Source: Microbacterium sp. SORGH_AS_1204 (GTDB taxonomy: Bacteria; Actinomycetota; Actinomycetes; Actinomycetales; Microbacteriaceae). From it: a stretch of 64,000 bases of DNA. Each line of letters opens with the position of its first letter. The first letter of the stretch is position 1. Below are positions 58,840 through 64,000 of this stretch, in pieces. Location: assembly GCF_030818935.1 (NCBI RefSeq), contig NZ_JAUTBD010000001.1, forward strand, positions 2,914,001-2,978,000. Reading direction: 5' to 3'. A program made the translations under genes and the position numbers. Below the pieces are notes generated by a model. The model worked only from the letters and a program-made list of their open reading frames with translations, was not told the DNA's origin and did no database searches.

Positions 58840-59805
58840 ATGACGCGATTCGGCTACACCCTCATGACCGAGCAGAGCGGCCCGCGGGCGCTCGTGGACT
58901 ACGCCGTCGGCGCCGAGCGCGCCGGCTACGACTTCCTGGTCTCCAGCGACCACTACTCCCCCTGGCTGACCAGCCAGGGCCACGCCCCGTACGCCTGGAC
59001 GGTGCTCGGCGCCGTGGCGCACGCCACCTCGAACGTCGAGTTGATGACGTACGTCACCTGCCCCACGGTTCGGTACCACCCCGCGGTCGTCGCGCAGAAG
59101 GCGGCGACGCTGCAGCTGCTGTCGGAGGGCCGCTTCACCCTCGGTCTCGGCTCGGGTGAGAACCTCAACGAGCACGTCGTCGGCGAGGGGTGGCCCGCGG
59201 TGCACGCGCGCCAGGACATGTTGGTCGAGGCGATCGAGATCATCCGCGCGCTCCACACCGGCGACCTCGTCACCTACGACGGCGAGTACTTCCGCGTCGA
59301 CTCCGCCCGTGTGTGGGACGCGCCCGACGGCGGCGTGCCGATCGGCGTGGCCGTCTCGGGCGAGCACTCGATCCGGCGCTTCGCCCCGCTCGGCGACCAC
59401 CTCATCACCACCGAACCGGATGCCGAGATCGTGCAGGGCTGGGACGAGCACCACGAGGGCGACTCGCGCAAGATCGGACAGATCCCGATCAGCTGGGACC
59501 CCGACAAGGATGCCGCGATCGCCCGCGCGCACGACCAGTTCCGCTGGTTCGCCGGCGGCTGGTCCGTGAACGCCGACCTGCCGACTCCGGCGGGTTTCGC
59601 CGGCGCGTCGCAGTTCGTGCGCCCGGAAGACGTCGCGGAGTCCATCGCGTGCGGCCCCGACCTGGACGAACTCGCCGAGAGCGTCCGCCCCTTCATCGAC
59701 GCCGGCTTCACCGACATCGCCATCGTGCAGGTCGGCGACGAGCAGCAGCAGCGCTTCGTCGACGAGATCGCCGAGCCCCTGCTGGACAAGCTCCGCGCGC
59801 TGTGA
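58840..59805 (+). CDS. LLM-class F420-dependent oxidoreductase (G6PDH-related)
   Basis: A 321-residue TIM-barrel luciferase-like enzyme. It starts MTRFGYTLMTEQSGPRALVDYAVGAERAGYDFLVSSDHYSPW and has LGSGENLNEHVVG and GVAVSGEHSIRRFA, blocks shared with F420-dependent glucose-6-phosphate dehydrogenase-like (TIGR03557-type) proteins. It presumably uses coenzyme F420; substrate is unknown. Start set by the -10 hexamer. Followed by an 11-bp terminator. Confidence 0.9.
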   Translation: MTRFGYTLMTEQSGPRALVDYAVGAERAGYDFLVSSDHYSPWLTSQGHAPYAWTVLGAVAHATSNVELMTYVTCPTVRYHPAVVAQKAATLQLLSEGRFTLGLGSGENLNEHVVGEGWPAVHARQDMLVEAIEIIRALHTGDLVTYDGEYFRVDSARVWDAPDGGVPIGVAVSGEHSIRRFAPLGDHLITTEPDAEIVQGWDEHHEGDSRKIGQIPISWDPDKDAAIARAHDQFRWFAGGWSVNADLPTPAGFAGASQFVRPEDVAESIACGPDLDELAESVRPFIDAGFTDIAIVQVGDEQQQRFVDEIAEPLLDKLRAL

Positions 59806-59808
59806 GCA

Positions 59809-59838
59809 GAGGGGCCCGCACCGCGGGGCGGGCCCCTC
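59809..59838 (+). terminator. Terminator after the LLM oxidoreductase
   Basis: Perfect 11-bp stem (59809-59819 with 59828-59838), 8-nt loop, 3 bp after the stop. Confidence 0.7.
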
Positions 59839-59963
59839 CCACTGAGCGGACCGGTCCTTGACCGCGCGACCTCCCGCGCAGAACGCGAGGTTCGCGAGCC
59901 CGGAGTGGGGACGGACGTCGACATCCGGCACCCGAAGAGGGGGCGTTGCGGCGGCCGGGCGCC

Positions 59964-60455
59964 TCACACGCTGTTGCGCAGGTCCCGGAAGAACGCATCG
60001 ACGTGTGCTCGCAGTCCTGCGATGCGGCGATCGCGTGCTGCCGCCGCATCGTGCCCGAGATAGGCCGGCGGGTCCAGCCGGCGCACGTTCCGCGAGCACT
60101 CGAACCCCGCGCACACGAGAGTGCCGACCGTGTTGCCTGACCGTCCGGCCCTCCCCGCTCGGCGTGCGCTGAAGAACACGACGTCGTTCGGGAGCGTGAC
60201 GTCGGCGCACCACGAGCACTGCGGCCGTGTACGCGTGAGCTGCTCCGCCTGACGCAGCTGGAGGCCGACGGGCTCGCCGTCGATCTCGGCCACGACGAAT
60301 CCGAGCAGCGGCGCCTTGGCGTCACGCCATCCGATGTAGTCGAGGCGGTCCCAGTCGGCGTCGCCGATGTCGTGGGGAAGGACGATGGCGCTGCGCTCAC
60401 GGGTGGAGACGTTGACGAACGAGGCGCGAAGCGCGGGTACGGACAAGGCGTGCAT
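59964..60455 (-). CDS. FBP-domain (EF-G-binding type) zinc-finger protein
   Basis: A 163-residue protein. The N-terminal part (MHALSVPALRASFVNVSTRERSAIVLP) and a C-terminal treble-clef finger with CSWC ... LVCAGFECSRN (four cysteines) match FBP-type elongation-factor-G-binding proteins such as FusB, which release EF-G from the ribosome. Chromosomal members are common in Actinobacteria and need not confer fusidic-acid resistance. ATG 60455 is favoured as MHALSVPAL begins the conserved region. Confidence 0.82.
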   Translation of the reverse strand: MHALSVPALRASFVNVSTRERSAIVLPHDIGDADWDRLDYIGWRDAKAPLLGFVVAEIDGEPVGLQLRQAEQLTRTRPQCSWCADVTLPNDVVFFSARRAGRAGRSGNTVGTLVCAGFECSRNVRRLDPPAYLGHDAAAARDRRIAGLRAHVDAFFRDLRNSV

Positions 60456-60709
60456 GGGTGATCCCGTCGATGGGCCGCCCGGTGTAGACGCGGGCGGCGG
60501 TGCGTCCGCGCAGTCGCGGACAGGTGCGGTCGAACGACGACCGGGAGGAGCGACGCTCCCGCTCGCGACGGGAGGTCGGACGCCGGTCACCCGGCGGGAG
60601 AGACGACGAGGAACACGCCTGTGCCGCCGGCGCTTCGCGCGCCGACAACCCCCTCACGCCCGGAGGGCATCGACGGGGAGAAGGGGGACATGCCCCCAGA
60701 ATACGCCGG

Positions 60710-61087
60710 TCAGGCGCGGAAGGCCGCGGAACCCAGGGTGCGCTCGACGGTCATCTCGAGCACGACCCGGTCGGGGTTGACGCGCGGCTGCCGGTACCGC
60801 GCGGCGTACAGCTCGACCGCGTGCGCCACGGCATCCGGATCGTCCGTCACCCGCGCGGGGCCCTCGAAACTGATCCAGCGCCCCCCGTCGACCGAGCAGA
60901 TCGAGGCGCGACCGCTGCGCGCCGCATTGACGAACTTCTGCGTGCCGCGCGAACCGATCACCCGCACGATGCCGTCTTCGTAGGTGAACCCGACGGGGAC
61001 GGCGTGCACGCGCCCGGAGCGCCCAAGGGTCGAGAGGGTGGCGAGGTGGTAATCGCTCAGGAAAGAGCGCGCGTCGTCGGTCAGCAC
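60710..61087 (-). CDS. PPOX-class F420-dependent oxidoreductase
   Basis: A 125-residue split-barrel flavin/F420-binding protein. It reads VLTDDARSFLSDYHLATLSTLGRSGRVHAVPVGFTYEDG, then GSRGTQKFVNAARSGRASI and the WISFEGPARVTDDP block, typical of the small PPOX family. Cofactor may be F420. GTG 61087 overlaps the RNA-ligase-like stop by 7 bp; GGAGG directly abuts it, so translation may depend on coupling. Third gene of a DoxX operon. Confidence 0.85.
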   Translation of the reverse strand: MLTDDARSFLSDYHLATLSTLGRSGRVHAVPVGFTYEDGIVRVIGSRGTQKFVNAARSGRASICSVDGGRWISFEGPARVTDDPDAVAHAVELYAARYRQPRVNPDRVVLEMTVERTLGSAAFRA

Positions 61088-61623
61088 CCCTCCAGCGTCC
61101 CACGCGAAAGGGGGTTCGATACCGTTCGCGTCGCGGCATCCCACCGTCGCAACCCCGTCGCGGTCACCGCGAGTTCGCTCGCGCCGGCTTCGGCGAGCAC
61201 CGCCAGCGCGTCGCCCACTCGGTCGAGCGGCACTCGACGGGCGAGGGTGATGTGGGCGGTCCATGCCCTGGGGAGGGTGTGCGCCGCGTCATCGCCGGAA
61301 CCGGCGAGCTCGTGCAGCCGCGCATGGAAGGCCAGCAATTCGGGTGACGGGATGACGGAACGCGCGATGACGCGGGAGCGTCCGACGCCGAAGAGCAACG
61401 GAGCCCCCAGGGTGAGCGCGAGGGGGAGGTCTTCGGCGAGCGCGCGGAGGTCGGGCGAGCCCAGCTGGGGACGCACGAGCAGGGTCACGTGCGGGCGATT
61501 GCTCTGCCCCGTGTGACGCGCCTGACTCGGCAGACCGGCGGCGACGAGAGCGTCCCACTCCCGGCGCACCGCCTCGTCGGAGGCCCCGTCGAAGACGAGC
61601 TCGAGACTGACGACATCGGCCAT
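61081..61623 (-). CDS. 2'-5' RNA ligase family protein (HXTX phosphoesterase)
   Basis: A 180-residue two-histidine phosphoesterase. The two catalytic HXTX motifs are RPHVTLLVRP and WTAHITLARRV. These enzymes open 2',3'-cyclic phosphates; the cellular substrate in bacteria is unclear. Begins MADVVSLELVFD at 61623, 7 bp after the DoxX stop, and overlaps the PPOX start, so all three are one operon. Confidence 0.87.
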   Translation of the reverse strand: MADVVSLELVFDGASDEAVRREWDALVAAGLPSQARHTGQSNRPHVTLLVRPQLGSPDLRALAEDLPLALTLGAPLLFGVGRSRVIARSVIPSPELLAFHARLHELAGSGDDAAHTLPRAWTAHITLARRVPLDRVGDALAVLAEAGASELAVTATGLRRWDAATRTVSNPLSRGTLEGC

Positions 61624-61630
61624 GCGACGA

Positions 61631-62008
61631 TCAGCGCGTCGACCACCACGCCGCCGCGACCAGCAGCGGCTGTAAGAACAGACGGGTGAGGCGCTTTCGG
61701 TCGGTGTCGAGGCCGAAGGCGGAGCGGCCCTTGCGCCATTGGTCGATGTTGCCGGGGAAGATGGCGACGTAGAACGCGGCGAGCGCGGCACCGATACGTC
61801 GACGTTCTCGGGGCAGGGCGACGAGGGCGATACCGAGAGCCGCCTCGACGACCCCGGACGCCACTACGACGGCATCCCGATCCAACGGTCCGTGCTCCAC
61901 GAGGGCGTCGGGCACCTGCGCCTGGAAGTCCCGGCGGGCGAACGTCAGGTGGGCGATGCCGGCGAAGATCATGGCAGCTGCCAGAAGCCAGCGAACGAGT
62001 GATCTCAT
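61631..62008 (-). CDS. DoxX-family membrane protein
   Basis: A 125-residue protein with four hydrophobic segments, MRSLVRWLLAAAMIFAGIAHLTFARRDFQAQVPDAL at the start and AALAAFYVAIFPGNIDQWRKG near the end, as in the DoxX/MauE-like family. Role is uncertain; relatives are tied to thiol or redox stress. ATG 62008 is 6 nt after TAGCGT. Confidence 0.85.
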   Translation of the reverse strand: MRSLVRWLLAAAMIFAGIAHLTFARRDFQAQVPDALVEHGPLDRDAVVVASGVVEAALGIALVALPRERRRIGAALAAFYVAIFPGNIDQWRKGRSAFGLDTDRKRLTRLFLQPLLVAAAWWSTR

Positions 62009-62014
62009 GCCGTC

Positions 62015-62020
62015 ACGCTA
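62015..62020 (-). promoter_or_regulatory. -10 element (TAGCGT) for the DoxX operon
   Basis: On the minus strand TAGCGT is separated by 6 nt from the ATG at 62008. Confidence 0.5.
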
Positions 62021-62166
62021 GTCGGCCACGGACGCCGCCCCCGCGGGCTTGACGGACGTCCCGGTCGACATCGTGCAACGGCTACGACACACGTCCGGAT
62101 TACGCAACCCCGAGCCGCTCGCGACCTGCCCCGCTTGACTGGAACGGCCGAGGAGGGAGGTGCCCC

Positions 62167-62457
62167 GTGACCATGACCGACGCGACGTCCTCCGCGATGC
62201 GGGAAGGGGATCTGGACGCGCTCCTCGTGCGTGCCGCGTCCGGGGATTGCGACGCATTCGCTGAGTTCTACGACGCGACCGCACCGCGCGTGTACGCGGT
62301 GCTGCTGTCACTGACCGGCCTCGCTGCGCGGGCCGATGCCCTGCTCGAGGGGATCTACGTCGAGGCGTGGGAGCGGATGCGCGGTCGCGACGCCCCGCCG
62401 TGCCCGGGCCTCGAATGGATGTCCGCGATCGCACACCGTCACGCGGCGGGTCGCTGA
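62167..62457 (+). CDS. Truncated ECF sigma-factor-like protein (region 2 only)
   Basis: A 96-residue protein. LLVRAASGDCDAFAEFYDATAPRVYAVLLSLTG followed by ARADALLEGIYVEAWERM is the region-2 pattern of SigK/ECF sigma factors (LxxxAxGDxxAFxxLYD...RVY...). Region 4 is absent; the protein ends in HRHAAGR. It could be a remnant, or a small antagonist of a full sigma factor. GTG 62167 has a strong GGAGGGAGG site at 62151-62160, which argues that it is still translated. Confidence 0.7.
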   Translation: MTMTDATSSAMREGDLDALLVRAASGDCDAFAEFYDATAPRVYAVLLSLTGLAARADALLEGIYVEAWERMRGRDAPPCPGLEWMSAIAHRHAAGR

Positions 62458-62465
62458 CTACCCTT

Positions 62466-62798
62466 TCAGCGGGCGCCGGCGTTCTGCGGCGCAGGGCTCT
62501 GCTGCACGTCGAGGTCGACGGTGAGGCCGCTGGACGAGTTGGCCGCGTTGGCATACGCCTGCAGCAGGACATTGTCGAGCATCTCGGGCTCGGCGGTCGC
62601 GAAGACGAATCGGAGCGGAATCGACGGCTGGATCCAGATCGTGCTGCGACCCGCCGGCTCGTCTGCGGGGTGACGCCACGACATCGTGAAGCTCTCACCC
62701 CGGCGGAGCTTGGTCGCGATGACGACTTTGATGTGGGCGAGCACGCGATCCGGAATATGGATCGGGCTCGCGGAAGAGCCATAGAACAAACAGCCCAT
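62466..62798 (-). CDS. DUF7882 family protein (copy 2)
   Basis: A 110-residue protein that is close to copy 1: MGCLFYGSSASPIHIPDRVLAHIKVVIATKLRRGESFTMSW and STIWIQPSIPLRFVF. ATG 62798 has GAGAGGAC upstream and a TAAAAT hexamer near 62834 as -10. Divergent from a MarR regulator (62988) and convergent with the sigma-like fragment. No ligase motif despite the common database label. Confidence 0.75.
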   Translation of the reverse strand: MGCLFYGSSASPIHIPDRVLAHIKVVIATKLRRGESFTMSWRHPADEPAGRSTIWIQPSIPLRFVFATAEPEMLDNVLLQAYANAANSSSGLTVDLDVQQSPAPQNAGAR

Positions 62799-62847
62799 GA
62801 TCTTGTCCTCTCAGGAGAACCGGCGGTTTCAAATTTTACTAGATTGC

Positions 62848-62855
62848 CTAACTAT
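62848..62855. promoter_or_regulatory. Putative MarR-type site (CTAACTAT) upstream of DUF7882 copy 2
   Basis: CTAACTAT is one base from the 8-mer at 33111-33118 and at 62943-62950; the nearby TTACTAG (62836-62842) repeats the AT-rich island seen at copy 1. Confidence 0.4.
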
Positions 62856-62942
62856 CGCCAAGTGAATTCCCTCTGAACGGGCCACGACCAGGCGTTGTTG
62901 CACTCAGACGAAAATCTCTCGCTCCTCTGGAATCTCGGTCAC

Positions 62943-62950
62943 CTAACTAG
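62943..62950 (+). promoter_or_regulatory. Putative MarR-type site (CTAACTAG) upstream of the second MarR gene
   Basis: Exact 8-mer shared, in reverse orientation, with the DUF7882/MarR operator at 33111-33118; lies 38 bp before the ATG at 62988. Confidence 0.4.
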
Positions 62951-62987
62951 AATGTCTTCACGGGTGGCTGGAGCCTCGAGGAGACGC

Positions 62988-63443
62988 ATGACGATCGAGA
63001 TCGACGACGACGCCGCAACGACCGCCGCACGCGCAGTGGAACGCCTCCGCCTCGCCGAGGCACGCCTCGCGCGCAGGCGCCAAACCGACTGCGGCCCGAG
63101 CGAGAACGCGCGGGCCGCCATGCGCCTGGTGCTCGAACGCGCCGATGCCGGAGCAACCGTCACCCCCACCGAGATCGCACAGCACCTCGGCATCTCGGCC
63201 GCTTCGGTCACCGGCATGCTGGACCGCCTCCACGCGGGCGGACTCATCGCCTTCGTCGTCAACCCGACCGATCGACGCAGCAAGTTCGTCGTGCCCTTCG
63301 ACCGGGGCACCCATCCGGAGACCATCGACCCGGTCACCGCACAGATCCGGGCCTTCGCGGCCGCACTGCCGCACGGCACCGCTGATCAGGTCGCCGCGTT
63401 CCTCGACCGTGTGCGCGAGGTCGTCGACGCCGAGTGCACCTGA
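62988..63443 (+). CDS. MarR-family transcriptional regulator (paired with DUF7882 copies 2 and 3)
   Basis: A 151-residue winged-helix protein; HTH VTPTEIAQHLGISAASVTGMLDRLHAGGLIAFVVNPTDRRSKFVV resembles the regulator at 33154 and keeps the DRR wing. Start ATG 62988 has GAGGAGA at 6 nt; an ATG at 62952 adds 12 residues. It is divergent from DUF7882 copy 2 and convergent with copy 3, which ends 10 bp after it. Regulation of both copies is the natural inference. Confidence 0.82.
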   Translation: MTIEIDDDAATTAARAVERLRLAEARLARRRQTDCGPSENARAAMRLVLERADAGATVTPTEIAQHLGISAASVTGMLDRLHAGGLIAFVVNPTDRRSKFVVPFDRGTHPETIDPVTAQIRAFAAALPHGTADQVAAFLDRVREVVDAECT

Positions 63444-63452
63444 CCGCCCCCG

Positions 63453-63767
63453 TCAGGGGCGCGGGGCGGCGTCCGGGTCGGGTTCGGAAACGATGCTGAG
63501 CCCCTGGGGCGCGCTCGCCTCGTTCATGAGGTCATCGACCCAGCGTCGGTTCAGGTGCGGTGGACGGCTGCCGTAGAAATGGAAGACGAGCGGGATCGAC
63601 GGCGAGATCCACAATGAGCGCGTACCGCTGCCGTCGGACATCGGGAAATGGAACATGAACGACTCACCGCGCCGCAGTTTGTTCATGAAGACCACACGCA
63701 GATGAGAGAGCGTCCGATCCTCGATGTCGAAAGAGTGGCCGAGGCTGTTGTAAACCAGTTTTCCCAC
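63453..63767 (-). CDS. DUF7882 family protein (copy 3)
   Basis: A 104-residue protein: MGKLVYNSLGHSFDIEDRTLSHLRVVFMNKLRRGESFMFHF, then SLWISPSIPLVFHFYGSRPPHLNRRWVDDLMNEAS. It is the most divergent copy here and the closest to the typical family ending. It has its own upstream region (63768 on) with a GAACTAT motif. Function unknown. Confidence 0.75.
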   Translation of the reverse strand: MGKLVYNSLGHSFDIEDRTLSHLRVVFMNKLRRGESFMFHFPMSDGSGTRSLWISPSIPLVFHFYGSRPPHLNRRWVDDLMNEASAPQGLSIVSEPDPDAAPRP

Positions 63768-63846
63768 CGAACAAATCTATACACGTTCTCGTGACGAACT
63801 ATCTGGCTGATCTGATCGAATCGACGAGTAGCAGGATAGGGACACC

Positions 63847-63969
63847 ATGGCGTGCGACCGGAGTGCGCGGCAAGAAATGTGCCAAGATTGCGCAAGTCGC
63901 TATGCGACACCGCCTCTCGGGGGAGAACGCGGGCGCGAAAGCGCGAAAGCGGAGGAGTGGGTCAGATGA
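63847..63969 (+). CDS. Possible 40-residue protein coupled to the last gene
   Basis: Short frame MACDRSARQEMCQDCASRYA... with three cysteines (C-x8-C-x2-C). Its TGA overlaps the next ATG (ATGA at 63966-63969). No ribosome site or homology is visible, so it may be chance. A GTCGC/GCGAC repeat near 63896-63908 lies within it. Confidence 0.25.
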   Translation: MACDRSARQEMCQDCASRYATPPLGGERGRESAKAEEWVR

Positions 63970-64000
63970 GCGGGAGCACCGAGCGCGCGAAGACGGCGGT
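63966..64000 (+). CDS. Start of an unidentified gene, cut by the window end
   Basis: ATG 63966 preceded by GGAGGAGTG at good spacing; only MSGSTERAKTA is visible. No function can be assigned. Confidence 0.45.
   Translation, partial: MSGSTERAKTA

Overview
The window is high-GC actinobacterial DNA and most resembles Microbacterium or a close Microbacteriaceae relative. The evidence is the rplM-rpsI-glmM order, many GTG starts, LAXTG-type surface anchors, small proteins related to the Microbacteriaceae DUF7882 family, and many genes whose start codon lies 5-7 nt after a TANNNT -10 hexamer (leaderless transcription). No rRNA, tRNA, insertion sequence, prophage or CRISPR array was found.

Layout. 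1-1826: end-on housekeeping block glmM (cut by the window edge), rpsI, rplM on the minus strand. 2014-10853: accessory genes (CPBP protease, alpha/beta hydrolase, PepSY-like lipoprotein, CorC/HlyC-type membrane protein, OhrR/Ohr peroxide defence with a double operator, two PIG-L-type deacetylases flanking a PEBP-like protein). 11117-24878: envelope/exopolysaccharide genes: two polyprenyl-phosphate sugar transferases, UDP-sugar dehydrogenase, a Wzz/BY-kinase fusion and a low-molecular-weight tyrosine phosphatase, interleaved with YihY, UbiB-like kinase, VanZ and a small Tat cluster (tatA, tatC, a TatB-like gene). tatC starts inside a near-perfect 41-bp palindrome. 25195-39609: a large LuxR/MalT-like regulator, DUF998 protein, a frameshifted DivIVA-like coiled-coil gene preceded by a 529-bp gap with two strong hairpins, aldo/keto reductase, a DUF7882/MarR divergent pair, transglutaminase, and an MMPL exporter with divergent TetR regulator.

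39707-57421 is the centrepiece: a fructan (levan/sucrose) locus. It has a secreted GH68 levansucrase, four GH32 fructosidases (one membrane-anchored, one with a Tat signal, two apparently cytosolic), a sucrose-type PTS EIIBCA, an ABC importer without its own ATPase, two LacI regulators, and two sortase-type LAXTG surface proteins translationally coupled to the membrane-anchored GH32. The inferred logic is: sucrose is polymerised outside, the polymer is trimmed at the cell surface, products enter through PTS and ABC routes, and cytosolic GH32 enzymes finish hydrolysis. LacI-like operators sit at the ABC operon promoter and probably at the levansucrase -35.

57523-64000: TerC behind a yybP-ykoY (manganese) riboswitch with a visible terminator, an F420-type LLM oxidoreductase, FBP-type zinc-finger protein, a DoxX/2'-5' RNA ligase/PPOX operon, a sigma-factor fragment, and a second DUF7882/MarR module with two DUF7882 copies. 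Product names come from motif reading only; no database search was run.
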